Origin: Anaerolineae bacterium
GTDB lineage: Bacteria; Chloroflexota; Anaerolineae; Aggregatilineales; Phototrophicaceae
Assembly: GCA_020849765.1 (NCBI GenBank)
Contig: JADLAY010000003.1
Coordinates: 186,001-250,000, forward strand
Length of the DNA stretch: 64,000 nt
Reading direction: 5' to 3'
In this document: piece after piece, positions 8,969 through 17,661 of the stretch
How positions within the stretch are numbered: the first letter of the stretch is position 1
How the letters are laid out: each line of letters starts with the position of its first letter
Notes under the pieces: generated by a model
What the model saw: the letters and a program-made list of their open reading frames with translations, nothing else
The model's database searches: none
Told to the model about the DNA's origin: nothing
Made by a program: the position numbers and the translations under genes

Positions 8969-8997
8969 ATCATACCATAACGACGATTGTGCAAGCG
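8969..8997 (-). promoter_or_regulatory. candidate sigma-70 promoter for the TadE/TadG set
   Basis: Read on the - strand, a -10 TATGAT (8969-8974) carries the extended -10 element TGG directly upstream. A -35-like CGCTTG (8992-8997) sits 17 bases away. The predicted transcript start lies about 50 bases before the ATG at 8912. The -35 match is poor, so this rests mainly on the extended -10. Confidence 0.5.
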
Positions 8998-9045
8998 TGC
9001 GGCAAGTGTCTAGAAGTTGATAGGGTTTTGTACAGAAACCTCGGC

Positions 9046-9753
9046 CTAAGAAAGCGTCCGCTGCTCCAGTTGAATGTGCGCCTTGACCACGTAGCCACGA
9101 CCGTGGCGCGACTGGATGACACTCGGACGATCCGGGTCTGTCTCCAGCTTCTGGCGCAGGTTGTGAATGTGGTTGCGCACGAGCGCGGCATCGCCGACGC
9201 CGGTCGGATAATTCCAGACGTTGGCAAGCAGATCTTCGGTCGAGTGGAGTTTGTGCGGTGAGCGGCACAGGTAGAGCAGCAGGTCGAACTCGACGCGGGT
9301 GAGAAGCACCTCGCGGTCGTTGACGTAGACCTGATAGCTTTCCGGCAGAATGCGCACGACCGGCACCTGGGCATCTACGTAGTAGGCAGCCCGGCGGATG
9401 TGGGCGCGCACCCGTGCGGCCAGTTCGCGTGGGACGAACGGCTTGCGGATGAAATCGTCGCCGCCTGCCCCAAGCGCGTCGACCACGCTGAACGGCGCGT
9501 CGTAGCCAGTCAGAAAAATGATCGGGATATTGGCGGTTTGCGAGAGCGCGCGCAACCTGCGGCACAATGTCAGGCCATCCAGGTCAGGGAGCATCGCATC
9601 GATTAACATCAGATCCGGCGTGACCGTCTCAACCAGGTCGAGGGCATCTTGCGCCGAGAATGCACGCGCGACAGAGAACCCCTCGCGTTTGAGCACCAGT
9701 TCTACCATGTCTAACATTTGCGCGTCGTCATCTACAATGAGTATGTTGTTCAT
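9046..9753 (-). CDS. OmpR/PhoB-type response regulator
   Basis: 235 residues from the ATG at 9753; a TTG at 9768 is an alternative. The receiver domain (about 1-115) has the acidic pair in ILIVDDDAQM, the phosphoacceptor Asp in LMLIDAMLPDLDG, Thr in IIFLTGYD and Lys in FIRKPF. A C-terminal winged helix (about 130-230) holds the EVLLTRVEFDLLLYL and VRNHIHNLRQKLE patterns of OmpR-type DNA-binding domains. No kinase is adjacent in the same transcript; the nearest is the large GAF kinase two genes upstream, which already has its own regulator. The upstream gap (9754-9884) holds a TATACT-like -10 on the - strand but no convincing -35. Confidence 0.88.
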   Translation of the reverse strand: MNNILIVDDDAQMLDMVELVLKREGFSVARAFSAQDALDLVETVTPDLMLIDAMLPDLDGLTLCRRLRALSQTANIPIIFLTGYDAPFSVVDALGAGGDDFIRKPFVPRELAARVRAHIRRAAYYVDAQVPVVRILPESYQVYVNDREVLLTRVEFDLLLYLCRSPHKLHSTEDLLANVWNYPTGVGDAALVRNHIHNLRQKLETDPDRPSVIQSRHGRGYVVKAHIQLEQRTLS

Positions 9754-9884
9754 GATCGCCTTATCCAACGTTACACCCGTATCTCAATTACATTTAAAAG
9801 TATAAAGTTACAGGCGCACATTGGCATTGAAAGGCCATGAAACTTTTGTGAAATCAGGCGCTTGAGCACCATTCACCATCGCCA

Positions 9885-10571
9885 TTAGCTGGAAATCATG
9901 TAGCCGACCCCGTGGATCGTCCGAACGTACTTGCGCGCCCCATCACGTTCGATCTTGGCGCGGAGATTGCGCACGTGCGCGCGGACAAGATCCGGATCGC
10001 CGGTGTTGGGCGGATATTCCCAAACGGCCTGTAGCAAATGTGACGGCGAAAGCGCCTGATTGGGATGTTCCATCAGGTATCGCAGCAAGCGATGCTCGGT
10101 CGACGTCAACTGGATGAGCGTGTCCTGGACGGTCACCTGGTAGGTATCGGAATAGAGGATCATGTCCCCGAACTGGAGCGTCGTATTGCCGGGCTTTTCG
10201 CGAGTCCCCCGGCGGAGCAAGGCGGCCACGCGCGCACGCAGTTCTGCCAGTTCGAATGGCTTGACGACATAATCATCCGCGCCTGCGTCCAGCCCGTTGA
10301 CGATGTCGTCGGTGCTGCCCTTGGCCGTCAGGAACAGGATGGGCAGGGCGATGAAGCGGGTATCGCGCCGAAGCTGGCGACAGAAGGTGATACCGTCGAC
10401 CTCCGGCATGATGATGTCGAGAATCATGACGTCAGGTAGGGAATTCTCCAGGCGCTGCATCGCTTCCATGGCGGAACTCGCCAGCGAAACGTTATAGGCT
10501 TCATGCTTCAGCACGCGTCCCAGCGTCTGCAGTACATCATCATCGTCATCTACCGCAAGAATGTGAGGCAT
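9885..10571 (-). CDS. OmpR/PhoB-type response regulator, partner of the GAF kinase
   Basis: 228 residues from the ATG at 10571, which has the site AAAGGTGA six bases upstream; an in-frame TTG at 10577 would add two residues. The receiver has the acidic cluster ILAVDDDDDV, phosphoacceptor Asp in VMILDIIMPEVDG, Thr in LFLTAKG and Lys in YVVKPFE. The C-terminal winged helix shows LTSTEHRLLRYL and VRAHVRNLRAKIE. It begins 6 bases after the stop of the multi-GAF histidine kinase, so the two form a cognate pair by gene order. Target genes are not visible. Confidence 0.9.
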   Translation of the reverse strand: MPHILAVDDDDDVLQTLGRVLKHEAYNVSLASSAMEAMQRLENSLPDVMILDIIMPEVDGITFCRQLRRDTRFIALPILFLTAKGSTDDIVNGLDAGADDYVVKPFELAELRARVAALLRRGTREKPGNTTLQFGDMILYSDTYQVTVQDTLIQLTSTEHRLLRYLMEHPNQALSPSHLLQAVWEYPPNTGDPDLVRAHVRNLRAKIERDGARKYVRTIHGVGYMISS

Positions 10572-10577
10572 AATCAA

Positions 10578-13172
10578 TCACCTTTCTGAAACCGGCAAAT
10601 CGACCGCGAAACGAGCGCCTTTACCCGGCACGCTCTGCACTGTTATCTGACCGCCGGCGCGCTGTACGAACTGCCGACAAATGTGCAATCCTAGTCCGGT
10701 GCCGACCCCCACAGGCTTGGTCGTAAAGAAGGCGTCAAAAATGTGTCGCTGAATATCCTCGGCAATCCCAGGCCCGTTATCCGCGATGGCGACACGCACC
10801 ATCCTGTCATCGGGATCATATTCTGCTGTGACACGAATAACCGGTTTCGGATACCCCACCAGCGCGTCATGCGCATTCAGCAGCAGATTGAGCCAAACAT
10901 CTTCAAGCTCGCCCGGAACGGCCATGACCGGCGGTATCGGCTCTTCGGGCATCTGCGTCAATATACGAATGCCATCACGCTCTATATGTGATTTTACCAG
11001 TGCAATGGTGTCTTCAATGGTTGTGATTGTCTGGATCGGCACCGGGGGCGTCTCATCCGCTTGAGGACGGACGGCGGACAGCAAGCGCCGCATGACGCTG
11101 GCGGCCCGCTTACCGGAACGCACGATCGCCAGCAAGGCCTGATAGCGTTCGGTATCCGGCGGCTCCTGAAGCATCATCAATTCGGTGTCCAGCACGATGG
11201 TCGTCAGCGGGTTGTTGACCTGATGCGCCACCGCTGCCGCCAACTCCCCCATCGCCGAGAGCCGCGCCTGCTGGATCAGCAGTTCCTGTGCCGCCTGGAG
11301 CTTTTCGAGGCTGCTGCCAAGGTCGCTATGGAGTTCGGCGTTTTCGAGAGCGGTGGCCGCCTGCCCGACGACGGCGCGTCCAAGGTCGACCTCACGCATG
11401 GCGAACGAGCGGCTGTTCTCCATGTCGAGGCAGAGCACCGCACCCTGCGTCTGGCCACGATAGTTGAGCGGCAGCGCAAGCATCGAGCGCGCGTTCGTCA
11501 TCTGCAGCAGATAATGAACGCCCGGCGTCAGCATCTCACCTTCGACGTGCTGATTGACGATGTTCTGCGTTTCGAGCGCATCACGGAGATCGCCATACTC
11601 GGCAATCGAAACGTCCGCAGCGCTGCCCTCGAGCCAGGTGGCATTGCCGGAGCGAAAATGAAGGACGAACTCGCTGCTGTCGTTCGTCAGCAAGCCCGCC
11701 TCGCACCAGTCGGATTCGCACAGCGTGTTGATCTCGTCGACGATGCGCTGCACGGACGGCGTGAACGTGCGCTCTTTGTCAAGCAGCTCCAGCAGCGCCT
11801 CCATGCCGAGATATTGCGCGGTCATGAATTGTTCGGTTGCGGGCATCTTGCGCGGATTCTGCTTATAGAACGCCAGCAGAATACCGAACAGGTGCTCATC
11901 GCCCATGATCGGCACGGCGACCATGGCACGTGCGGCGCTCTGCGCGCAGTAATCGCGATCCGCGCCCGGCGGCGAGCGATCCACGTGCACAAGCTGTGGC
12001 TGGCCCTCACGCAAGACGTGCGTCAGCGTTGGGCACTCGGCCAGGCTCAGGCGCGGCTCATGACCGGGGCGCCAGATAGCCCGTGAAAAGCGCGCCCGCG
12101 TGCGCAAACAAGCATGGATGCGGTCGTATTCCAGGATTTCGGCCTGGCTCAGCCCCAGGACACGGGCAAGCTGTTCGCAGGTCGCACTCAAGGTGTGATC
12201 GACAGACAGCGTGGCGTTGATGGCCTCACTGGCGTCGACCAGCGCACGGAGTTCACGCGCGCGCCGCATGCTCTGCTCGTGAATGCGCGCATTCTCGATC
12301 GCGATCGCGGCGTAAGCGGCCAGATTGAGTAAGAGCGTCTCGTGATGCCCGTTGAAGACGTCGTGCTTGGTGCGATTGTTGACGCCGAGGACGCCGAGCG
12401 TTTGCCCCTGCAGCAAGATCGGAACGTAGAGCAGCGCATTGACGAAGTACTGCGTCTTGACCTTGAGTGGGCCACGCTGGCCGATCAGCACGGGCTGCCC
12501 CGTACGAAAGACCTGCCCGGCCAACGTATCGCTCGTCTTGACGCGGAAGTTGCGGGCGACCGCGTTATCCATGCCGACGCGCGCGCGCAGGTAGAGTTCC
12601 GGCGAGTCGCCATCCGGCAGCAGAATCATGCCTTCTTCGGCGTCGGTCAACTGGCGCGCGGCAATCACCACGCGGCTCAAGACTTCGTGCAGATCGAGGA
12701 CTTCGGTCAGCGAACGCGTCAGGGCCAGGAACGTCTGGACTTCGTCGACATCCCAATACTCGCTGTCGTCGCGCCCCTTGAGTTGGATCGTCTGGAGCAT
12801 GATCGGCGCGGTGTGATAATGCAGCACCTGCAGCACCGCGTGCCGGATTGTGCCTTCGTCGAGATTGGAGATGACCTGGTCGGCGGATTCGCCGTAGCCA
12901 TTGACCGTGACATTCTCCGGCACATAGATGATCATCGGCATCCGCTGGTAAGCGTCGCGGAGATAGTTGGCCGTGTATTCGCCGGATTTCGGATCGGCGA
13001 CCAGGGCATGAACGACGATGGCGTCGTACTCGTGGTTGCGGATGGCGTACAGCGCATCCCGGTGCGAGAAAGCACCCTGGAAGCTGAAGCCAAGGTCAGT
13101 CAGCGATTGGCGCGCTTGATGGAGAAGATCGTAATCGCCGCTGACGACAAGGATTTTCTTATGCGAACTCAT
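10578..13172 (-). CDS. multi-GAF sensor histidine kinase with degenerate N-terminal receiver
   Basis: 864 residues, apparently cytoplasmic (no clear membrane helix). Residues 1-125 resemble a receiver (KILVVSGDYDLLHQARQSL) but the phosphoacceptor strand reads YDAIVVHALVAD and the Lys position is not conserved, so it is probably a pseudo-receiver used for protein contact or ligand sensing. Three GAF-like domains follow, at about 155-310, 315-465 and 480-625. The HisKA helix has the phospho-His in AAVAHQVNNPLTTIV, and the HATPase domain has N-box NLLLNAHDAL and G-boxes DNGPGIAED and GVGTGLGLHICRQF. It lies between a PspA-like gene (19 bases upstream) and its response regulator (6 bases downstream), so envelope or redox stress is a possible input; that is inference. 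Confidence 0.88.
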   Translation of the reverse strand: MSSHKKILVVSGDYDLLHQARQSLTDLGFSFQGAFSHRDALYAIRNHEYDAIVVHALVADPKSGEYTANYLRDAYQRMPMIIYVPENVTVNGYGESADQVISNLDEGTIRHAVLQVLHYHTAPIMLQTIQLKGRDDSEYWDVDEVQTFLALTRSLTEVLDLHEVLSRVVIAARQLTDAEEGMILLPDGDSPELYLRARVGMDNAVARNFRVKTSDTLAGQVFRTGQPVLIGQRGPLKVKTQYFVNALLYVPILLQGQTLGVLGVNNRTKHDVFNGHHETLLLNLAAYAAIAIENARIHEQSMRRARELRALVDASEAINATLSVDHTLSATCEQLARVLGLSQAEILEYDRIHACLRTRARFSRAIWRPGHEPRLSLAECPTLTHVLREGQPQLVHVDRSPPGADRDYCAQSAARAMVAVPIMGDEHLFGILLAFYKQNPRKMPATEQFMTAQYLGMEALLELLDKERTFTPSVQRIVDEINTLCESDWCEAGLLTNDSSEFVLHFRSGNATWLEGSAADVSIAEYGDLRDALETQNIVNQHVEGEMLTPGVHYLLQMTNARSMLALPLNYRGQTQGAVLCLDMENSRSFAMREVDLGRAVVGQAATALENAELHSDLGSSLEKLQAAQELLIQQARLSAMGELAAAVAHQVNNPLTTIVLDTELMMLQEPPDTERYQALLAIVRSGKRAASVMRRLLSAVRPQADETPPVPIQTITTIEDTIALVKSHIERDGIRILTQMPEEPIPPVMAVPGELEDVWLNLLLNAHDALVGYPKPVIRVTAEYDPDDRMVRVAIADNGPGIAEDIQRHIFDAFFTTKPVGVGTGLGLHICRQFVQRAGGQITVQSVPGKGARFAVDLPVSER

Positions 13173-13191
13173 AGTCTCAACTGCAACATGG

Positions 13192-13809
13192 TTAAGGAGA
13201 AGGTTTGCTCAGGCGCCGGCGACGATGTTCCAGGTCGGCCTCCGTACCTGCTTTATCTGCCGTTTTCTCTCCGGCGCTGCTCGCCGCCTGAGCCGGTTCC
13301 TGCACGACTTGTTCGCGCACCTGGCGCAGAACTGACGCCAGGTTGTGTTCGTTTTCCGCAGCGGGCTCTGCGGGTGACTCCGGCGCAGCGGCAGCCTCAG
13401 CGACGACGGATTCGAGCTGGTTGACGCGCTGGATCAATTCCTGCGTGACAAAACGATGTTCCTTGAGATCTGACTCGGCCATGGCAAGGCGCTGCGCTGC
13501 ACGCTGATGCTGCGCGAGCAGATCGCGCGCACGGTCGTTTTCCCCCACGGCGACCGCCCTATCCGCCTGTTCGTTCAGGTTGTCTGCCTCGGTCTGCAGA
13601 TCCTGGACGCGCTTGGTGAGCATGTCTTCGTAGTCCAGCGCCTCGTTGATCTTTTTGCGCAGCGCCGCAACTTCGTGCTCGAAATCTTTCCCAATTTGCC
13701 CTGGCTGCAGGGCATTGCGAATCGACGAAAGGTTGAGCGGATCATCCCCGACAAGATCGCGCATTCCAGCGCGCAAAAGCACATTGAGTTTCGAGAAAAT
13801 ATCGCTCAT
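13192..13809 (-). CDS. PspA/IM30-like coiled-coil protein
   Basis: 205 residues, mostly charged helix. The N-terminal amphipathic segment (MSDIFSKLNVLLRAGMRDLV) and the following DDPLNLSSIRNAL pattern resemble the start of PspA/IM30 (Vipp1) proteins. A long coiled coil then runs from about residue 40 to 140, and the C-terminal 60 residues are Ala/Pro/Glu rich and probably disordered. PspA proteins bind stressed membranes and modulate envelope-stress signalling. Here the gene is first in a set with a multi-GAF kinase and response regulator, which suggests that the kinase senses or controls the same stress. The family match is by pattern only; a generic coiled-coil protein is the alternative. 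Confidence 0.68.
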   Translation of the reverse strand: MSDIFSKLNVLLRAGMRDLVGDDPLNLSSIRNALQPGQIGKDFEHEVAALRKKINEALDYEDMLTKRVQDLQTEADNLNEQADRAVAVGENDRARDLLAQHQRAAQRLAMAESDLKEHRFVTQELIQRVNQLESVVAEAAAAPESPAEPAAENEHNLASVLRQVREQVVQEPAQAASSAGEKTADKAGTEADLEHRRRRLSKPSP

Positions 13810-13823
13810 TGATGATCCAGTTT

Positions 13824-13870
13824 GTCAACACATTGACCATCATAATACACTTTTCACAAACGTAAATAAA
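13824..13870 (-). promoter_or_regulatory. candidate promoter and dyad operator of the PspA-like/kinase set
   Basis: On the - strand a -10 TATTAT (13842-13847) has a weak -35 TTTATT (13865-13870) at 17-base spacing. A short perfect dyad, GTCAA-caca-TTGAC (13824-13837), covers the predicted start of transcription, between the -10 and the ATG at 13809. A repressor or the co-transcribed regulator could bind there. Confidence 0.35.
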
Positions 13871-13885
13871 AGCTAAGTGCGAGAG

Positions 13886-13925
13886 ACTTGCCTTTTGAGG
13901 GTCTATTTGTAGACTCTCTGCAAGT
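13886..13925 (+). promoter_or_regulatory. extended stem-loop upstream of the DsbA-like gene
   Basis: An inner stem GAGGGTCTA/TAGACTCTC (13897-13905, 13910-13918, one G-T pair) is enclosed by a second stem ACTTGC/GCAAGT (13886-13891, 13920-13925). The structure lies about 35 bases before the start codon of the + strand gene at 13961 and in the leader side of the divergent gene pair. It lacks a T-run, so it is not a normal terminator. It may be an RNA leader element or a protein-binding dyad. Confidence 0.35.
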
Positions 13926-13960
13926 ACATGAATACACATGGTTACGAAGAAAGGGCATCA

Positions 13961-14902
13961 ATGACACGTTCGAAAGCAGCTGAGCGCCGCCAGGAGCGCC
14001 AGGCTGAGAAACGTCGCCAGCGTCTGACCTCCTTAGTGGTGGTTGTGATTGTGGCCGCCATTTTGTTGATCATCCTGGTCGTGCTCTCGACACAACCCGC
14101 AGACGCACCGATCCCTGAAGGCACGCTCACACGTTACGAGGGCATCAGCCAGAGCCGTACACAAGACGGTTATGCACGCCTGGGCGACCCATCAGCGCCG
14201 GTCGTCGTCGAGTTGTATTCGAGCGTCGCCTGTCCGTCGTGTAAGGTCTTCCATGATGCGGCGACCGACGACCTGATTGACCGCGTTAAGAGCGGCAACG
14301 TTCAGCTCATCTACGTCCCATTGACGACCGGCTCGGTCACCAATGCCAACGGCGCAGCCCGCACGCTGATCTGCGCGACGGAACAGGGCAAGTTCTGGGA
14401 ACTCCAGGACGTGATGTTCAGTTGGCAGGAGACCTTCGGCAATCAGGCCTTCACCAACAACCGGATCATTGCCGCGCTGGATGGGCTCGGAATCGACACC
14501 GAAGCGCACAACGCTTGCTTGAACAGCGAGCGCCCGCGTGACGTGCTCTTCAGCGCCGAACAGGACGCCGGCGGTCTGCTCAACTTCATCGGCACGCCGA
14601 CCATCGCCATCAACGGCGTGGTGCCGGTCAACGAGGACGGCGAAGTCATCAACGATGCGGCGGCCATCATCAACGCGATTGACGCGGCCATCGCCCAGAT
14701 GCCGAGCAGCAATGGCAGCGCCGCCACGACGCCGGAACCGACTCAGGCAAGCGCTGGCACGGACGCGACAGTCGCACCGACCGGCAGCGAAGAGCCTACG
14801 GAGACGGCCGAACCGACCACGGCGCCAACCGAGACGGAAGCCCCGACCGAGGCGCCCGAAGCGACAGCCACGCCGGAAGTCACCGCGACAAGCGAAGGCT
14901 AA
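13961..14902 (+). CDS. membrane-anchored DsbA-like thioredoxin-fold protein with TP-rich tail
   Basis: 313 residues from the ATG at 13961, which follows the site GAAGAAAGGG at good spacing; an ATG at 13928 lacks one. A basic N-terminus (SKAAERRQERQAEKRRQR) precedes one transmembrane helix (about residues 23-43). A DsbA/thioredoxin_4-type domain follows, with the active site CPSC in SSVACPSCKVFHD and a cis-Pro element GTPTIAING. The last 70 residues are an Ala/Thr/Pro/Glu-rich tail of probably disordered character. The protein probably works outside the membrane as a disulfide oxidoreductase. It is transcribed alone, divergent from the PspA-like gene, and ends at a good terminator. Similar BdbD-like proteins pair with a VKOR or BdbC partner, which is not seen in this window. 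Confidence 0.82.
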   Translation: MTRSKAAERRQERQAEKRRQRLTSLVVVVIVAAILLIILVVLSTQPADAPIPEGTLTRYEGISQSRTQDGYARLGDPSAPVVVELYSSVACPSCKVFHDAATDDLIDRVKSGNVQLIYVPLTTGSVTNANGAARTLICATEQGKFWELQDVMFSWQETFGNQAFTNNRIIAALDGLGIDTEAHNACLNSERPRDVLFSAEQDAGGLLNFIGTPTIAINGVVPVNEDGEVINDAAAIINAIDAAIAQMPSSNGSAATTPEPTQASAGTDATVAPTGSEEPTETAEPTTAPTETEAPTEAPEATATPEVTATSEG

Positions 14903-14904
14903 AC

Positions 14905-14941
14905 AAAAGTGGAGGGCGCCCTGCCCTCCACCTCTTCGCCT
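14905..14941. terminator. rho-independent terminator between convergent genes
   Basis: A perfect 9-bp stem GTGGAGGGC/GCCCTCCAC (14909-14917 and 14923-14931) with a five-base loop is preceded by AAAA on the left and followed by a pyrimidine-rich stretch ending in TTTT. It separates the DsbA-like gene (+) from the HIT gene (-) and can serve both directions. Confidence 0.75.
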
Positions 14942-14944
14942 CTT

Positions 14945-15295
14945 TTAGTCGCGGCGTGCCAGCATTGGCCCCAGGCGCCGCCCGCCGAGCAGGTGCATAT
15001 GCAGGTGGTAGACCTCCTGCCCGCCATTGTCACGGCAGTTGACCAGCAGCCGGTAGCCGCTCTCCGCAATCCCCATGTCACGCGCGATCTTGCGCGCCGC
15101 CGTGAACATCCGGCCCATCATCGCTTCGTCATCCGCTGTGACGTCGTCCACGGTTGGGATTTCTTTGTTGGGCACGATCAGGATATGCACCGGCGCCAGC
15201 GGGCGAATGTCTTTGAAGGCCGTCACCAGGTCATCTTTGTAGACGATGGTCGCGGGCGCCTCACCGGCAATGATCCTGGCAAAGATAGTCGACAT
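14945..15295 (-). CDS. HIT family nucleotide hydrolase/transferase (HINT-like)
   Basis: 116 residues, the normal size for a HINT-type protein. The family motif HxHxHxx is present as [10 protein letters not shown] near the C-terminus, and the N-terminal [19 protein letters not shown] and [21 protein letters not shown] patterns are typical of HIT/PKCI proteins. Such proteins hydrolyse adenosine phosphoramidates and related nucleotides in the cytoplasm. It lies about 26 bases downstream of fabG on the same strand and is the last gene of that run. No regulatory signal is visible beyond the terminator. Confidence 0.93.
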   Translation of the reverse strand: MSTIFARIIAGEAPATIVYKDDLVTAFKDIRPLAPVHILIVPNKEIPTVDDVTADDEAMMGRMFTAARKIARDMGIAESGYRLLVNCRDNGGQEVYHLHMHLLGGRRLGPMLARRD

Positions 15296-15321
15296 AACGC
15301 GCTTTCTTCAGCCTCAAATCC

Positions 15322-16068
15322 CTACATCGCCAGCCCGCCGTCGACGACCAGCACGTGGCCGGTGACGTAGGCGGCTTCGTCGGATACGAGAAATGCGGTC
15401 GCCTTGGCCACGTCATCGATCGTGCCCCAGCGCCCCAGCGGGATATTCTCGTTCAACCGCTGTGTGATCTCTTCCGGCAGATCGGCGGTCAGGTCGGTGA
15501 GCACGAAGCCCGGCGCGACGGCATTGACTGTGATGTTGCGCGCGGCCACTTCGCGAGCGAGCGCCTTGGTCAGACCGATGATGCCCGCCTTGCTGGCGCT
15601 GTAATTGGTCTGCCCGGCGTTGCCCATGATGCCGCTGATGCTGGTGACGTTGACGATGCGCCCATAGCGCTTGCGCATCATGGCGCGCACGGCCGCCTTC
15701 GAACACAGCCAGGTGCTGCGCAGATTGGTCTGAATGACAGTATCGAAGTCGTCGGCGCCCATCATCATGATGACGTTGTCGCGCGTCGTCCCGGCGTTGT
15801 TGACCAGGATATCGATCTTGCCGTAGGTGTCGATGGCATACTTGATCAGGGCATTGGCGCCGTCTTCCTGGCTGACGTCCGCACCGAAAGCGCTCGCCTG
15901 CCCGCCCGCATCCGTGATCTGCGCCACGACCTCATTGGCGGCGTCCGCGTTCTTCTGATAGTTGACGACCACGGTCGCGCCGCGCGCGGCCAATTCGAGC
16001 GCAATGCCGCGCCCGATGCCGCGACTCGCGCCGGTCACTACTGCGATTCGTTCGCTCAATCCAGTCAT
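15322..16068 (-). CDS. fabG: 3-oxoacyl-ACP reductase (SDR family)
   Basis: 248 residues from the second ATG (16068), which stands five bases from GAGG; the ATG at 16071 is too close to that site. Rossmann motif TGASRGIGRGIA at the N-terminus, NNAG after strand 4, and the catalytic Ser-Tyr-Lys as SISGIMGNAGQTNYSASKAG. The extended C-terminal VVDGGLAM is usual for FabG. It would reduce 3-oxoacyl-ACP with NADPH in fatty acid synthesis. No other fab genes are adjacent, so a secondary SDR role cannot be excluded. It sits between a propeller lipoprotein gene (36 bases upstream) and the HIT gene. Confidence 0.9.
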   Translation of the reverse strand: MTGLSERIAVVTGASRGIGRGIALELAARGATVVVNYQKNADAANEVVAQITDAGGQASAFGADVSQEDGANALIKYAIDTYGKIDILVNNAGTTRDNVIMMMGADDFDTVIQTNLRSTWLCSKAAVRAMMRKRYGRIVNVTSISGIMGNAGQTNYSASKAGIIGLTKALAREVAARNITVNAVAPGFVLTDLTADLPEEITQRLNENIPLGRWGTIDDVAKATAFLVSDEAAYVTGHVLVVDGGLAM

Positions 16069-16104
16069 CATCCCCTCACAATCTGACGAGTCTGATAAGT
16101 AAGG

Positions 16105-17661
16105 CTATCCCTGGCCGCCGACCCAGCCGATCAACTCCGTCTGGCCGCGCAGGCTGGCGCTCACGCTTTGCGCGCCAAACCCGTTCGAATTGGCAAAGTA
16201 GACGTCACGACGGCCATCAATCCGAGGATTGATGCCGACGAAGGCGATGAAACGACCATCCGGCGAATAGCTGGGGTCGCACATGCTCGGCGGCGGATTG
16301 CCACGCGCGACATTGCCGAGCCCCGCGTCGAAGACGGTCACGCCATAGGGACAGGTGCCGCCGACGCCGCCAATCGCGATCCGCGTCCCGTCGGGCGACC
16401 AATCGGCGGCCATGCCGTAACGGGCGAAGGCCAGGTCATTGATACGAGCCAGTTCGACGCCGCCACTGGTCGCGAGCACGATCTCGGTTGTCGTGCCCGC
16501 CGCTTGATAGAGCACGAGGCTGCCATCCGGCGACCATGCCTCAGCCAGCTTGAGCGGATCGTCGCGGCCCTGCGTGATCGTCAACTGGCGCGGGATTTGC
16601 TCGAAAATGTCGACGATCCACAGGCTGCGCTCCGGGTCGCCAAGCGCAGGCTCGCCGCTGGCGAACACGATCTGCCGATCGTTGATCCAGCGCGGCGGCT
16701 CGGTCAGGAATTGATCGCCCAGCGATGTAAGCGCGCCCGTCGCCACCTCGACAACGTAAAGCGTGCCGCCGTTCGGTGGCAGCGCGCTGGTGTTGTCACA
16801 CGTCCCGCCCTCACCAGGCACCCAGGACGGGCAATTCTGCCGGTCGGAGACGAAGGCGATGTAACGTCCATCCGGCGACCAGGCCGGGAAGAACTCATAG
16901 GCACCGCTGCGAACGATTGGCGCGGGGTTGATGCCATCGCGCCCTACGGTGTAGATGTCGAGGTCGTAGGCTGTGGCGAGTGTCAGCGCCAGGCGGCTGC
17001 CATCCGGTGCCCAGACCGGCTCGCTGACGATCCCGCGCTGCAGCAGCGATGTGATCGGCAGCACACGGCCGCTGAAATGCGCCGCCAGATCGACCACGTA
17101 CAGGCCGGTCAGCGCCGGGGTATCCTGGCGGAAGTAGGCAAAGACGTCGCCGGACGGTGCGGGGAAGATCTGCGTGCCGGTCGTGACCGGCATGTCGACG
17201 ATCGGCACCAGCCCCGTCACACCGGGCGAGACGTAGTAGAGCGTCTGAACCGTATTTTCGGGTTGTGGCGTGCGCGCGTCGCCGGTTGCATCGCGATTGT
17301 TCTGATTGATGAAGGCGATGAAGGGCAGCGTTTCCAGGCTGCTCAGCAGCGAGTCGGCAATGTCGATCCGCTCCCAGTTGTCGTAGACGAAGCCGACCGT
17401 GACGCCGGGTGTGCTCGTCGGTGGCAGCGTGGCCGTCGGGGTTGGCGTCTCCGTAGCGGTGGGCGTGATCGTCGGTGTATCAGTCGGCGTCGGTGTGGCG
17501 GTAGCGGTGGCTGTGCTCGTCGCCGTCGGCGTAACCGTGGGCGATGCAGTCGCCGTGGCGGTCGGCGTCGGTGTGGGCGTGGGGGCGACCAATGCCTGGC
17601 AGCCCGTGCCCAGCAGCAGCAGTATGGCGGCGATACCCAGAAGCGAACGACGTTCAATCAT
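16105..17661 (-). CDS. TolB/WD40-like propeller lipoprotein with TPT-rich linker
   Basis: 518 residues. A signal peptide with lipobox LLLGTGCQ (Cys near residue 22) is followed by about 60 residues of Thr-Pro-Ala-rich linker, a style common on Chloroflexota surface lipoproteins. The mature domain has repeated TolB/WD40-like blades with the pattern WSPDGRYIAFVSD, WSPDGSLVLYQAA, WSPDGTRIAIGGV and YSPDGRFIAFVGI. It should be anchored to the outside of the membrane. The substrate or partner is not known from sequence. It lies between the AlbA_2-type regulator gene (89 bases upstream) and fabG, with no clear functional tie to either. Confidence 0.82.
   Translation of the reverse strand: MIERRSLLGIAAILLLLGTGCQALVAPTPTPTPTATATASPTVTPTATSTATATATPTPTDTPTITPTATETPTPTATLPPTSTPGVTVGFVYDNWERIDIADSLLSSLETLPFIAFINQNNRDATGDARTPQPENTVQTLYYVSPGVTGLVPIVDMPVTTGTQIFPAPSGDVFAYFRQDTPALTGLYVVDLAAHFSGRVLPITSLLQRGIVSEPVWAPDGSRLALTLATAYDLDIYTVGRDGINPAPIVRSGAYEFFPAWSPDGRYIAFVSDRQNCPSWVPGEGGTCDNTSALPPNGGTLYVVEVATGALTSLGDQFLTEPPRWINDRQIVFASGEPALGDPERSLWIVDIFEQIPRQLTITQGRDDPLKLAEAWSPDGSLVLYQAAGTTTEIVLATSGGVELARINDLAFARYGMAADWSPDGTRIAIGGVGGTCPYGVTVFDAGLGNVARGNPPPSMCDPSYSPDGRFIAFVGINPRIDGRRDVYFANSNGFGAQSVSASLRGQTELIGWVGGQG

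Noticed and set aside
14735..14900. Repeat-like tract at the end of the DsbA-like gene
   Set aside because: It is the Ala/Thr/Pro/Glu-rich tail of that protein; units are irregular.
17399..17590. Low-complexity GGCGT-rich tract as a possible repeat element
   Set aside because: It encodes the Thr-Pro-rich linker of a lipoprotein and is explained by protein composition.
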